Positions 1 through 10,535 of a DNA stretch of 64,000 nucleotides are shown piece after piece. The number at the start of each line of letters is the position of its first letter. The first letter of the stretch is position 1. The notes beneath the pieces are model-generated. The model worked only from the letters and a program-made list of their open reading frames with translations, ran no database searches and was not told where the DNA came from. The stretch spans positions 112,222 to 176,221 of the forward strand of contig JACEFZ010015107.1 in the NCBI GenBank assembly GCA_014155875.1. Direction: 5' to 3'. The position numbers and the translations under genes were made by a program. Origin of the DNA: Cepaea nemoralis. Taxonomy: Eukaryota; Mollusca; Gastropoda; Stylommatophora; Helicidae.

Positions 1-315
1 TCTCCATGTGTGGTCTCTTCATCATTCACATCCAACCAGTTCACATGTGGACCTGTCAGAGAGTGATCCCCAGGAACTTCGCTAATAGGGAACGAGGATA
101 AGGGCCTGTCGGCATCACCGTTGAGCAAGCCTGCTCGTGATGGACTCAGTGAGAAGTCATTTCTAGCTTGCTCCAACTTGGCACTTAGGTTACCAGGGTG
201 AATGCAAGTGTTGATGCTAGTGTGGCGAGTGCGCAAAATCAGCTTGCTGGAACCTCCTCCTCTGCGGTTCAGTTTATTTGGCACTGCTTGCATGGAGCTG
301 GGCTGTATGACGTAT
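1..315 (-). CDS. KCNT: KCNT-like exon 24: C-terminal tail, cut by window edge
   Basis: The acceptor is TTTCTTGCATTTGCAG and the exon starts VYVIQPSSMQAVPNKLNRRG. The reading frame stays open to position 1, so the stop codon is outside. The tail is Ser/Arg-rich (GGGSSKLILRTRHTSINTCI) then acidic (LDVNDEETTHG), with no family match expected here. YVIQPS continues the YLIRSDP-like strand from exon 23. Confidence 0.85.
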
Positions 316-573
316 CTGCAAATGCAAGAAAGAGTACATTTTAAATCAGTTATTGTCTTGAAGATAATGCTTGGTCATGTAACTCACTGGCACATTGCCG
401 TGTTGACAAAAAATAGTTTGTTACATTGTGCTTCAAAAAAAGGCATAACTACAACCCATGACTTTGATATGTGCGTTACATATCTGTGATTGTCCAAGTA
501 GCCTTGTTATTTTCTTCTGTGCTTGATGATAAAGACTTTGGTGTAAACTTTTATTTGTCTCTTTGTATGTCTT
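316..573. other. Intron sequence, nothing recognised
   Basis: AT-rich sequence between the acceptor of exon 24 and the first SINE. I see no exon, repeat unit or conserved element in it. Confidence 0.6.
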
Positions 574-650
574 GAGTCTTCGTGGTGAAATATTAAAGCC
601 GTCTGCCTCGCATTCTGAAGGTTGTGGGTTCGATTCCGGGCTGTCTTTCT

Positions 651-1914
651 CTTCAATCAATCAATCATGTGCCATGCCGGAAAGCGTGGGCGGTCATGAC
701 TCGCCATTTCACTCGATCACCAGTGTCGTGGATCAGCTCAGTGTTCCTGTCTCGTCCATGCCATGTGGCCAAGCCATCCAGGTATTTTCCTCTCGGTCTT
801 CCTCTTGGTCTGTTCCCTTCGATCTTGCCAGTTGTCACTAAGTTCTCCAATTCATTTCTTCTCATAACATGTCCAAAAAATGTTGACTGTCTACGTCTAA
901 TTTCTCTAATCAGTTTACGATGTTCATTTGTCTCCTGTAGTACTTGGTCATTGGTTTTTCTGTCTGTCCATGGTATTCTTTGCATTTTCCTCAGAAACCA
1001 CATTTCTGCAGCCATCAGATGCTTTTCAGCTTGACTGCTCATTGTCCAAGTTTCACATCCATACAAAAGAACAGGCTCTATGTATCCCCTAAACACTCTT
1101 TTTCTCGTTTCAATTGACATCTTTTTATTGGTCAGAATGTTTTTCATCTTGGTAAAGGCTACTTTCGCCATGGCGATTCTTGTTCTAATCTCTTCAAGGC
1201 ATCTCCCATCAGATGTTATGACTGTTCCAAGATAATTGTACCGATTCACTTGTTGAAGAATATTTCCATTTACTTGTATATTACATTGTGGCACTTCTTC
1301 CTTCCTAGTGACGACCATAACCTGAGTCTTTTTACAATTTAATTCTAACCCCAGTTGCTCACTGTGTACAACAACCGCATCTACTAATTGTTGCAGGTCC
1401 TGCGCATTGTCTGCAATTAATACTGTATCATCTGCATATTTAATGTTATTGATGTTTCGTCCTCCAAAGCTGATTCCATTTATATCCTCTACATTTCTGA
1501 AAATATTTTCACTGTATAGGGAAAAAAGATCTGGAGACATCACACATCCCTGCCTAACACCTCTCTTAATTGGCTGATACTGTCCCACTTCATTATCAAT
1601 CCTTATTGCAGCTTGTTGTTTCCAATATATGTTTTTTATAAGTCTAATGTCTTTCCCATCAATTTGTAGATCTGCAAGCATATCCACCATGTTGACATGT
1701 CTAACTCTATCAAAAGCCTTTGTATAGTCAATAAAGCAAAGATGTATATCCTTGTTTACTTCTATAGCACGTTCAATAACTGTTCGCAGCATATACACAG
1801 CATTTACTGTACCCTTTCCTTCTACAAACCCGCATTGTTCTTCCCCTATTTCAGGTTGTATCTTCTTCCTCACTCTTTGCATGATAATTCTTAGCAAAAT
1901 CTTTGTGATGTGAC
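651..1914 (-). mobile_element. LINE-A, 5'-truncated non-LTR retrotransposon with target-site duplication
   Basis: Flanked by direct TCTTTCT (644-650 and 1915-1921) inside a SINE-C. The 3' end carries an AATC/GATT simple-repeat tail at 651-665. Its coding region is open over its whole length, which suggests a recent insertion. Related fragments occur at 5403, 7822, 12,653, 16,763, 24,107, 38,932, 42,231 and 58,373. Confidence 0.9.
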
Positions 1915-1927
1915 TCTTTCTGTTCAC
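665..1927 (-). CDS. LINE-A reverse transcriptase, C-terminal ~415 residues
   Basis: Non-LTR reverse transcriptase, which copies element RNA into DNA at the nicked target. It shows FIDYTKAFDRV (catalytic Asp), GVRQGCVMSPDLFSLY, and KYADDTVL with the YADD active site. These are followed by the C-terminal CETWTMSSQAEKHLMAAEMW, FFGHVMRR and GRPRGKYLDGLATW signature of such elements. No RNase H follows. The first few codons (before about 1914) come from the SINE it landed in; the true N-terminus and endonuclease are missing by 5' truncation. No stops interrupt 420 codons. Confidence 0.85.
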   Translation of the reverse strand: MNRKSHITKILLRIIMQRVRKKIQPEIGEEQCGFVEGKGTVNAVYMLRTVIERAIEVNKDIHLCFIDYTKAFDRVRHVNMVDMLADLQIDGKDIRLIKNIYWKQQAAIRIDNEVGQYQPIKRGVRQGCVMSPDLFSLYSENIFRNVEDINGISFGGRNINNIKYADDTVLIADNAQDLQQLVDAVVVHSEQLGLELNCKKTQVMVVTRKEEVPQCNIQVNGNILQQVNRYNYLGTVITSDGRCLEEIRTRIAMAKVAFTKMKNILTNKKMSIETRKRVFRGYIEPVLLYGCETWTMSSQAEKHLMAAEMWFLRKMQRIPWTDRKTNDQVLQETNEHRKLIREIRRRQSTFFGHVMRRNELENLVTTGKIEGNRPRGRPRGKYLDGLATWHGRDRNTELIHDTGDRVKWRVMTAHAFRHGT

Positions 1928-2090
1928 GAGTGCATTTTTCTTGGAGACTCCTGGCGGTTGTCACTGAAGCTACGGAGTTTGTGCTTTGTGCGACGCTTTC
2001 GGCAGGCCATCCTGCGGAAAGAGACTGAGCCTTATGGGATTAAACCTGGTACAATGAAGTCGATTCTCTCGACTTTTAAGACTTTTTTCT

Positions 2091-2487
2091 GTCTTTCTTT
2101 CACTAAAAAAAATGCCCTATCAACTCTACGCTAGCAAGCTCAGTCTTCCGTTTGTCAAGCTGCCCAGTTATATTTTGTGTTCATTCATTGGCAGCATCAA
2201 TTACCTCTGTATCATTCAGCCAAGCAACAAACACACAGAAATACAACTCAATATGAATAAAACAGAACAGTATTCTGGACAAAAGAAGGGCATGTGACTA
2301 CAATGCTTTCAAACATGCTCATCTGTACCAATCAGTCAGTCAACAAACACACATAAATACAACTCAATGTCAATAAAAAACAGAATAATCTTCTAGACAA
2401 AAGAAAGACACAGCTACAATGTTTGAGACAAGCTAATCTGTACTAGCCATGCAAACATCTCACAGAAATCAGAGATAAATCACTTAC
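2091..2487. other. Intron sequence with a diffuse short duplication
   Basis: Two near copies of a ~115-base unit (CAACAAACACACA...GAATAAAACAGAA, at about 2222 and 2340) lie next to the donor of exon 23. Nothing else recognised. Confidence 0.5.
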
Positions 2488-2572
2488 ACCATGTCTCCAT
2501 TTTTCAACTTCCTCATTGGTGACGGATTTACAATGACATAGGATATTGTCCTGGCAGACTTTTGAATTATAT
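2488..2572 (-). CDS. KCNT: KCNT-like exon 23: C-terminal region
   Basis: The acceptor is TTGTTTTCAG and the donor is GACATGGT|GTAAGT. It encodes IIQKSARTISYVIVNPSPMR, KLKNGDM. It matches [29 protein letters not shown] of Slack. Two bases are carried in and two out. Confidence 0.9.
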
Positions 2573-2639
2573 CTGAAAACAAGATACAAATAATCCACTT
2601 AATGAATGGAACCAACCTGAAACAAGTGTATTTAGGTTT

Positions 2640-2900
2640 TTGGGTACTTTAATACCAGCATACAGAAGATGTAGTAAAGAAGTTAAATGTAGAATAGCTT
2701 AAGCAAAGGTGGCATTTCACAAGCTGAAGAACATTCTCTGCAATTTATCTTTGTCAATCGAGACGTAGAAAAGAGTTCTTAAGAGCTATACTGAGCCAAT
2801 CCTGATGTATAGAAGCGAACCATGGACAATTAGCAGAATAGTGAGGAATTACATGGAAGCTGCAATGTGGTTTTATAGAAGAATAAGAACACCACGGACA

Positions 2901-2934
<34 letters not shown>

Positions 2935-3270
2935 CTGATTTAGGAACCGACATCACAGCATTTGGGGCATTCCCATAAGCGCTCCGTCCCCATCCTCAGC
3001 AGCCAGCGAAGAGTTCCAACACTAATAGTACCAGTAGCAGATTGAAAGAGCAATAAAGGTATCTTGAAAGAAATTAACTCAGAAATAAAACTGGTTACTC
3101 ACATCAGAAAAAGATAGGCCACATTCTTTGAGCATGTCATGAGAAGAGACAAGTGAGAGTATGTCATCACAATGGGGAAGCTGAAGGAGGAAGAGAGGTA
3201 GCGAGAGACCAAGAGAGAAGATGATAAACAGTTTGACATCATGTTATAGAAGAACATCAGTGTCAGAAAT
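2640..3270 (+). mobile_element. Decayed LINE fragment, split by a LINE-E tail insertion
   Basis: Interrupted plus-strand frames resemble the post-RT region of LINE-A-like elements: AFHKLKNILCN, RVLKSYTEPILMY and MEAAMWFYRRIR before 2905, then HILREHVMRRDK-like sequence after 3044. Many stops and indels are present. It runs directly into the 73-bp array at 3271. Confidence 0.65.
2906..3037 (-). mobile_element. LINE-E 3' terminus, ~130 bp, nested insertion
   Basis: A short piece identical in layout to the 3' end of LINE-E at 18,040-18,172, in reverse orientation, with an ATTG/CAAT tail. Flanked by direct CAGATTG (2899-2905 and 3038-3044). Confidence 0.8.
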
Positions 3271-4279
3271 GTCTGGCAGCAAATGAGACAGAAGGCTGTG
3301 AACAGGCGTGATCACCAATGCCACTTGGCATGGACTATAAGAAGATTGGTAGCACATGAGACAGAAAGCTGTGGACAGACATGATCACCAGCGGCACATG
3401 GCGTGGACTATAAGAAGATTGGCAGTACACGAGACAGAAGGCTGTGAACAGACATGATCACCAACGGCACATGGCATGGACTATAAGAAGATTGGCAGTA
3501 CATGAGACAGAAGGCTGTGAACAGACATGATCACCAACACGGCATGGACTATAAGAAGATTGGTAGTACACGAGACAGATGGTTGTGAACAGACATGATC
3601 ACCAATGCCACATGGCATGGACTATAAGAAGATTGGTAGTACACGAGACAGATGGCTGTGAACAGACATGATCACCAACGCCACATGGCATGGACTATAA
3701 GAAGATTGGCAGTACACGAGACAGAAGGCAGTGAACAGACATGATCACCAACGCCACACAGCATGGACTATAAGTTTGGCAGTACACGAGACAGAAGGCT
3801 GCGAACAGACATGATCACAAACGTCACACGGCGTAGACTATAAGAGTGGCAGTACACAAGACAGAAGGCTGTGGACAGACATGATCACCAACGCCACACG
3901 GCATGGACTATAAGAAGATTGGCAGTACACGAGACAGAAGGCTATGAATAGACATGATCACTAACGTTACACGGCGTAGACTATAAGATTGGCAGTACAC
4001 GAGACAGAAGTTGTGGACAGACATGATCACCAATGCCACATGGCATGGACTATAAGTAGATTGGCAGTACATGAGACAGAAGGCTGTAAACAGACATGAT
4101 CACCAATGCCACATGGTGTGGACTATAATAAGAGTGGCAGTACACGAGACAGAAGGCTGTGGACAGACATGATCACCAACGCCACATGGCATGGACTATA
4201 AGAAGATTGGCAGTACACGAGACAGAAGGCTGTGGACAGACATGATCACCAACGCCACATGGCATGGACTATAAGAAGA
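3271..4279. repeat. 73-bp minisatellite, about 14 copies
   Basis: Degenerate tandem units containing GACAGACATGATCACCAACG and GGCATGGACTATAAGAAGAT. The first unit is continuous with the end of the decayed LINE at 2640-3270 (VWQQMRQKAVNRRDHQ reading). The array therefore looks like amplification of a LINE 3' end. Confidence 0.9.
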
Positions 4280-4317
4280 AGAATTCATCTAAAAGAGCCA
4301 TATACTTTACTTTCTAT

Positions 4318-5010
4318 ACAGTCACTTTCCACTTATTTCCCTCTGTTGTCGTTCTCATTCGAGCCTTATCATTACTTTACTTCCTATACACAATCACTTT
4401 CCACTTTTTCCCCCATGTTGTCCTTCTCATTCCAGCCTTATCATTACTTTAATTTCTATACACAATCACTTTCCACTTATTTCCCCATGTTGTCCTTCTC
4501 ATTCCAGCCTTATCATTACTTTAATTTCTATACACAATCACTTTCCACTTTTTCCCCCATGTTGTCTTTCTCATTCCAGCCTTATCATTACTTTAATTTC
4601 TATACACAATCACTTTCCACTTATTTCCCCATGTTGTCCTTCTCATTCCAGCCTTATCATTACTTTAATTTCTATACACAATCACTTTCCACTTATTTCC
4701 CCATGTTGTCCTTCTCATTCCAGCCTTATCATTACTTTAATTTCTATACACAATCACTTTCCACTTATTTCCCCATGTTGTCCTTCTCATTCCAGCCTTA
4801 TCATTACTTTAATTTCTATACACAATCACTTTCCACTTTTTCCCCCATGTTGTCTTTCTCATTCCAGCCTTATCATTACTTTAATTTCTATACACAATCA
4901 CTTTCCACTTATTTCCCCATGTTGTCCTTCTCATTCCAGCCTTATCATTACTTTAATTTCTATACACAATCACTTTCCACTTATTTTCCCATGTTGTCCT
5001 TATATTCCAG
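4318..5010. repeat. 72-bp minisatellite, about 9.6 copies
   Basis: Units contain CACTTATTTCCCCATGTTGT and CCTTATCATTACTTTAATTT. Period 72 gives a long open plus frame of 24-residue repeats. This is not taken as coding because it sits in the intron of a minus-strand gene and has no start or splice support. Confidence 0.92.
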
Positions 5011-5402
5011 CCTGACTTATCTTCTATGTCTGTCTTTTATGTCAATTTTTAAATTTCACATCCCTAAATAGACAGAGAAATAAACACAGGACAAGTCTAG
5101 GAACCTGACTAAACCAACCAATCATAATGAATCTACATCTCCCATAGCAAGCCTCCTATTAGGCTCCAGGCATATGACAGACATAGAGGCCTTCATCACT
5201 CATAACCAAAGATTCATATTAGCAGAGGCACCTGCAATACATGCTGTTGAGCAGTAATTATGTAAACACAAAGACATGATAATCTCTTAAAAACTTTAAG
5301 TGTTAACACTGACAACGAAAATATGACAGCTCGTTGTGAATTTTTTCTTTAAAAAAAAAGAATATTTTTTACCATGATTTAATATGTGTTGAATTAAGCC
5401 TG

Positions 5403-5480
5403 AACTGAACTGGTGATCGAGTGAAATGGCGAGTCATGACCGCCCACGCTTTCCGGCATGGCACATGATTGATTGATTGA
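5403..5480 (+). mobile_element. LINE-A stub of 78 bp with a 14-bp target-site duplication
   Basis: Only the last codons of LINE-A (DRVKWRVMTAHAFRHGT-like) and the ATTG tail are present. Flanked by direct TTGAATTAAGCCTG at 5389-5402 and 5481-5494. Confidence 0.88.
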
Positions 5481-5591
5481 TTGAATTAAGCCTGTAGTGT
5501 GCACAGGACAAAATACAATGAAATGTCAGGCAATAAATTGTGCAACACACTGTTTGTGTCTTCATTAATCAAACAGACAAGAGCTCCTTAC

Positions 5592-5814
5592 ATGGTTGGT
5601 CTGCATTGGACAATCCCAAACTTCCCATCCTTGACCTGACCATGTCCTCCAGGTGGCGGTTACTGTTCTTGTCTTTCTCCACAAAGCCAGCGACGGAAAT
5701 ACGAGACGGCTTGAGGGAACTTTTATGGTGGTCAGACATATGTGGCATGCGAATCAGTGGATGACGTTTTGGTTTTATATTGTTGTTGTTTGTGACTGTC
5801 TCACTGGTATTTCC
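5592..5814 (-). CDS. KCNT: KCNT-like exon 22: C-terminal region
   Basis: The acceptor is ATATCCTACAG and the donor is CAACCAT|GTAAGG. Seventy-four codons plus one base. It opens with an Asn/Lys/His-rich linker (GNTSETVTNNNNIKPKRH) and ends NRHLEDMVRSRMGSLGLSNA, DQP. The end matches [20 protein letters not shown] of Slack. Confidence 0.88.
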
Positions 5815-5918
5815 CTGTAGGATATAAGAAACAACATAAATATCAAATGTAAGAGTATATATCAGTATAGCATATAAGAGAATATATCAGTATAGCATAT
5901 AAGAGAATATATCAGTAT

Positions 5919-6948
5919 CTCTTCTTCTTCTTCAGCGTTCCGAGCCATTGAGGTTCTTTGCTGCAGATACAATCCGTCTCCATTCATCTCTCTGTTGGAC
6001 CTTCTCTTGCCAGTCGTTGATTCCAAGTGCTTGTAGGTCTGTACATGCATTATCTTTCCACCGCCTTCTTGGTCTACCTCGGGGTCTACAGTCATTTATT
6101 TCCTGAGTGTAAGCGAGTTTTGTTTCCCTATTATCTTCCATTCTTTCTATATGCCCCAGCCATTGTAGTCTATTAGCCTTCATGATACCAGTGATCAGCG
6201 GGGACTTAAACAGATCATAAATGTCTTTGTTACTTCTTCTTTTCCACTCTCCACTTTGTGTATCCCTAATGGGTCCAAAGATGCGTCTTAAAATTTTGTT
6301 CTCAAAGGTTTGTAACAAGGCTTCGTCTCCTTTCAGTTGTACTCCAGGTTTCAGAGCCATACAGCACAACTGGTCTGATCAGTGTTTTGTATATTGTGAT
6401 TTTGGTGTTACGAGATAACGCCTTTGATTTTAGTAGATGTTGTAGTGCATATCTTATTTCCAGAGTTGATTCTAGTTTGTATTTCTTCCCTTATGATGTT
6501 GGAGCAGTTGAAGATTGTACCCAGGTATTTGTATGTTTCAGTTCTTTTAATGGTCATATTATCTATTTGTATGTGGCCAGAGTTTTTAGCCATTCCGTCT
6601 CTTGAAATTACCATATATTCTGTCTTATCTTGGTTGATAACCAGCCCCATCTGTTGGGCTTTTTCCTTTAAGTGAGTCAATATTTCCAATGTCTTTTGTT
6701 CACTTTGCCCTATAATATCTATATCATCTGCATAACCAAGCAGCTTGGATGTTCCTCCAATATCACATTCCTCCTTTACCTTCCTTACAACTTTCTCTAG
6801 AGCCAGATTGAAGAGTAGCGGCGATAGTGCATCACCCTGTTTCAAGCCAGATGTTATTTGGAAGGGGTCTGATTTCCTGCCTTTATATGTTACTATATTG
6901 TAAGTATCTTCCATGCATAGTCTGGTCATGTTGATTAACTTCCTTGGT
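5919..6948 (-). mobile_element. LINE-B, 5'-truncated non-LTR retrotransposon
   Basis: Flanked by direct AATATATCAGTAT (5906-5918 and 6949-6961). The minus strand encodes GLKQGDALSPLLFNLALEKV and LGYADDIDIIG (YADD active site) in 6408-6929. A second frame (5932-6369) then gives ILRRIFGPIRD, GHIERM and CRPRGRPRRRWKD, so one frameshift separates the RT from its C-terminus. The 3' end is GAACGC-TGAAGAAGAAGAAGAG, a GAA tail. Confidence 0.9.
5932..6929 (-). pseudogene. LINE-B reverse transcriptase, frameshifted fragment
   Basis: The RT palm with QGD and YADD motifs lies at 6408-6929. The thumb and C-terminal region lies at 5932-6369 in another frame. The N-terminal endonuclease and early RT motifs are lost to 5' truncation. 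Inactive as it stands. Confidence 0.8.
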
Positions 6949-6989
6949 AATATATCAGTATAGCAAATAAAAAAAAATATATGAGTATA

Positions 6990-7785
6990 GAATACAATTA
7001 TTGATTTTTTTGTTTTGTTTTTTGCATTTGCTTGCTTTAACTCAAGCGTAGTCTAAACATTTGCTGCTACTTCTGGTGCACATAACTGATTTGTGCTTGT
7101 GAATGAGCTTTCCCTATTATCAGTGTCACTCGCCATCATGCGAACACACTCCGACTTCTGAGGTACTTGTAATTTACATCCCCAAGTCAAGAGCAGAATA
7201 TGGCAAGCAAAGGCTGCATTTCAGAAGATGAAGAATATCTTATGCAATAAGTCACTATCATTGAATGTAAGAAAGAGAGTCTGAAGTGCTATATAGAACC
7301 TGTTTTGCTGTATGGCTGTGAATCTTGGAATGTAAATGAACAAATTATGAAAAGATTGGAAGCAACAGAGATGTGGTTCCTGAGACAGATGTTGCGATTT
7401 CCTTGGACTGCCAAACTAACAATGACAGCCTGAAAGAGGCTAATGAAACTATAACATTATATACAACAATATGAAAGAGGCAAGCAGCTTTTTTTGGTCA
7501 TGTGATGAGAAGAGAAACATTGGAGAACATCGTTACAACTGGAAAGATCGAGTGGAAGAGAGGCAGACCAAGAGAAATGATGCTGGATGGATTGAGATGG
7601 TGACATGCAGGAATATCAACAGCGGAGTTGATCCAGAAAATGAAAGGTTGAGATCTGTGGAGAGTCATGAACGCCTACGTCAGCCAGCATGTCACTTGAT
7701 GATGATGATGTCAAGGATGAGAAGTCAACATTTTAGTCCAGCTGACAGGCATAGGGGTTCAACACTATATTATAAGTAAGGAATA
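6990..7785 (-). mobile_element. SINE-A copy split by a LINE-A-like insertion
   Basis: The SINE-A body (TGGTGCACATAACTGATTTG, ACTCCGACTTCTGAGGTACT) runs to 7191 and resumes at 7716 (GATGAGAAGTCAACATTTTA, GGGGTTCAAC). The tRNA-like head is truncated on the right. It matches the fuller copies at 57,950-58,225 and 63,405-63,600. Confidence 0.8.
7192..7709 (+). mobile_element. LINE-A-like fragment nested in SINE-A
   Basis: Flanked by GTCAAG (7186-7191 and 7710-7715). Broken frames read FQKMKNILCNKSLSLN, LEATEMWFLRQMLRF and GKIEWKRGRPREMMLDGL, closest to the copy at 25,143-25,875. It ends in a GAT tail. Confidence 0.82.
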
Positions 7786-7821
7786 CAAGACAATATATAA
7801 GTGCAGAATACAAGAGAAACA

Positions 7822-8548
7822 TCATCATCATGTGCCATGCCAGTAAGCGTGGGTGGTCATGTTTTGCCATCTCACCAGAGTAGTGGATCAGCGCAGTGTT
7901 CTTGTCTCAACCATACAATGTGGCCAAGCCATCCAGGTATTTACTTCTCTGTCCTCCCCTTGTTCTCTTCCCCTCGATCTTGCCAGTTGTCACCAAGTTC
8001 TCCAATTTATTTCTTCTCATAACGTAACCAAAACACTGTTACTGTCTATGTCTAATTAGTCTAGATCAGTTGATGGTTTTCATTTGTTTCTTGTAGGACT
8101 TGGTCATTGGTTTTTCTGTCTGTCCATGGTATTCTTTGCATTCTCCTCAGAAACCACATTTCCACAGCCATCAGATGTCTTTCAGCTGACTGCTCATTGT
8201 CCACACTTCACATTCATACAAAAGAACAGGCTCTATGTAGCACCTCAACACTCTTTTTCTCGTTGCGAATGACATCTTTTTAATGGTCAGTACGTTTTTC
8301 ATCTTGCAAAAGGCTGCCCTCGCCATGGCGATTCTTGTTCTAATCTCTTCAAGGCATCTCCCATCAGATGTTATGTCTGTTCCAAGATAATTGTACCGAT
8401 TCACTTGTTTAAGAATATTCCCATTACTTAGTTGTATATTACATTGTGGTATTTCCTTCTTCTTAGTGACGACCATAATCTGTGTCTTCTTACAATTTAA
8501 TTCTAACCCAAGTTGTTCAATGTGTGCAACAATCGCATCTACTAAATA
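7822..8548 (-). mobile_element. LINE-A fragment, decayed
   Basis: The minus strand reads MVVTKKKEIPQCNIQL, YNYLGTDITSDGRCLEEIRT and KKMSFATRKRVLRCYIEPVL, then breaks. An ATC tail is at 7822-7830. It is embedded in a ~25-bp AAGAATACAAGAGAATAT repeat field (about 7770-9050). Confidence 0.85.
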
Positions 8549-8684
8549 AGTATAGAATACAAGAGAATATTTATGTAAAGAATAGAAGAGAATATATAAG
8601 TAAAGAATACAAGAGAATTACAAAGTGAAGAATCTAAGTAAATATATAAGTAAAGAATAGAAGAGAATATATAAGTAAAGACAT

Positions 8685-8922
8685 TTTTTGTTCGTTTGTT
8701 CGCATATCCTTTTACAGGACATCACTGTCAACATCAGCATCTTTCAGCTGATTGTTGATTTCTTGGCAAGATTACGCTCAGTAGTTGGCATTGTTTCTCA
8801 CATACCCCGTAAGTTACTGACGCAACAAGAACCACTACAATTCTTGCGCACGTCACGTTACTCACGCGAGTATATGGGATTATGGAGAAAGTCGTGTAAC
8901 CCCTAGACCACGGAGGCCGGCA
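8685..8922 (-). mobile_element. SINE-B copy (tRNA-derived)
   Basis: Reverse-oriented SINE-B. The head at the right reads CCGTGGTCTAGGGGTTACAC on the minus strand (A-box-like), and the 3' end near the left reads CCTGTAAAAGGATATGC. It is homologous to 20,121, 26,388 and 58,934. Confidence 0.75.
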
Positions 8923-9189
8923 TAAGTAAAGAATAGAAGAGAATATATAAGTGCAGGATACAAGAGAAAACAAGTAAAGAATACAAGAGAATCTATAAAT
9001 ACAGGAAATATGAGAATGTATTAGACAGGAAATAAGAAAATATATAAAGACATAAGGACTGGCTGGTAGTAGGTCTATGTTGGTAATGCTTCCTTGCTGG
9101 AGATTCACTGCAGCCAAACCTTCATCGTGGAGCTGCACTTGACAGATTGCATAAAACATGTAAAAGCAATGAGTTTGTTCCCTCCTTAC

Positions 9190-9330
9190 ATTTGCAGTCT
9201 CCGGAGAAGGCGGACTCTGTTTCTCTGTTCTAAAAATAGCTATAGGAATTTCCCCAGTTGTAGATGACAAGCCTTGATATAAATCACCATAAGTGGGAAA
9301 CTGGGACAGGGTGGCTCGGCGAATCCGCAC
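9190..9330 (-). CDS. KCNT: KCNT-like exon 21: end of RCK2
   Basis: Forty-seven codons with acceptor TTATTCTGCCAG and donor GCAAAT|GTAAGG. It reads VRIRRATLSQFPTYGDLYQG, LSSTTGEIPIAIFRTEKQ, SPPSPETAN. It matches [20 protein letters not shown], YRTES of Slack. The open frame runs past the donor into repeat-like sequence, so the donor is preferred as the end. Confidence 0.9.
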
Positions 9331-9459
9331 CTGGCAGAATAAAGTAACAAGTGTCAATAAACTTACTGTATTTTTTAATACTGAATATTTGCAATATTGA
9401 ATTATTCATTCATAATTATAATCTGAAATAAAAATAATTAAAACTTTCTTTCTTCAATT

Positions 9460-9894
9460 GTCATTCCTCTTCTAGTCGAGTCATCAGGTTCATCTTCTTC
9501 ATCATCTTCTTAATTACCATCTTGAACTTCTTATTATAGTTTTCAGGTTCTTCATTGCCGTCATTATCTTCTTCATTATCATCTTGATCTTCTTATCATA
9601 GTCTTCAGGTTCTTCATTACTTTCATCATCTTCTTCATTCCCATCTTGATCTTTTTCATGAGAGTATTTGCCTTCTTTTTCATATCATTTTCATCTTCTT
9701 CATCATCTTTATCTTCTTCATTATCATCTTCATCATCATCTTCTTCATTATCATCTTGATCTTCTTCATCAGTCTTAATCTTCTTCACCGCCATCATTAT
9801 CTTCTTCACCATCATCATTATCTTCTTTACCATCATCATTATCTTCTTCACTACCATTATCATCTTCTTCGCCAATACCATTTCCTTCATCATT

Positions 9895-9973
<79 letters not shown>

Positions 9974-9975
9974 GT
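9460..9975. repeat. TTC/ATC-rich simple repeat followed by (AAC)n
   Basis: A TCTTCTTCATCATC-type region (9480-9880), then about 27 AAC triplets (9893-9973). This is low-complexity intron. The frames across it are artefacts of triplet periodicity. Confidence 0.9.
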
Positions 9976-10028
9976 AGCAGCAATGTCCTCCTCCTTCTGC
10001 CTTTCATTTCATAATTAAGTATAGGTCC

Positions 10029-10535
10029 TCAACCTACTCACATCACGTCTTTTGCAGACTTGTTCAAGACTCAACCTACTCACATCACGTCTTTTGTAGA
10101 CTTGTTTAAGACTCGACCTACTCACATCATGTCTCTTGTAGACTTGTTCAAGACTCAACCTACTCACATCATGTCTCTTGTAGACTTGTTTAAGACTCAA
10201 CCTACTCACATCATGTCTCTTGTAGACTTGTTTAAGACTCAACCTACTCACATCACGTCTTTTGTAGACTTGTTTAAGACTCAACCTACTCACATCATGT
10301 CTCTTGTAGACTTGTTTAAGACTCGACCTACTCACATCATGTCTCTTGTAGACTTGTTCAAGACTCAACCTACTCACATCATGTCTCTTGTAGACTTGTT
10401 TAAGACTCAACCTACTCACATCATGTCTCTTGTAGACTTGTTTAAGACTCAACCTACTCACATCATGTCTCTTGTAGACTTGTTCAAGACTCAACCTACT
10501 TACATCACGTCTCTTGTAGACTTGTTTAAGACATG
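10029..10535. repeat. 42-bp minisatellite, about 12 copies
   Basis: Units contain GACTTGTTTAAGACTCAACC and TACTCACATCATGTCTCTTG. Period 42 keeps both strands open (14-residue repeats), which I treat as non-coding. Confidence 0.92.

Larger units (their letters stand above)
574..2090 (+). mobile_element. SINE-C copy (tRNA-derived), split by a LINE-A insertion
   Basis: The left part (574-650) has a tRNA-like head: GTGGTGAAATATTAAAGCC as A-box region and GGGTTCGATTCC as B box. The right part (1922-2090) continues the SINE body (TTGGAGACTCCTG, GGAAAGAGACTGAG), as seen in the intact copy at 23,526. The two parts join when 651-1914 is removed. Confidence 0.85.
7770..9050. repeat. Degenerate ~25-bp AT-rich repeat field
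   Basis: Scattered tandem units around TAAGTAAAGAATACAAGAGA, interrupted by the LINE-A fragment at 7822-8548 and by the SINE-B at 8685-8922. Confidence 0.75.

Noticed and set aside
574..650. tRNA gene
   Set aside because: A- and B-box-like parts are present, but the fold is imperfect and the sequence is the head of a dispersed SINE family.
4232..5071. 279-residue Ser/Phe/Tyr-rich frame
   Set aside because: It lies in the 72-bp array. The periods 72, 54, 51, 48, 45 and 42 being multiples of three may tempt a coding reading, but arrays of 73, 64, 37 and 31 bp also occur here.
9579..10007. Leu-rich then Asp/Lys-rich frame
   Set aside because: Triplet microsatellite (AAC and TTC/ATC) only.
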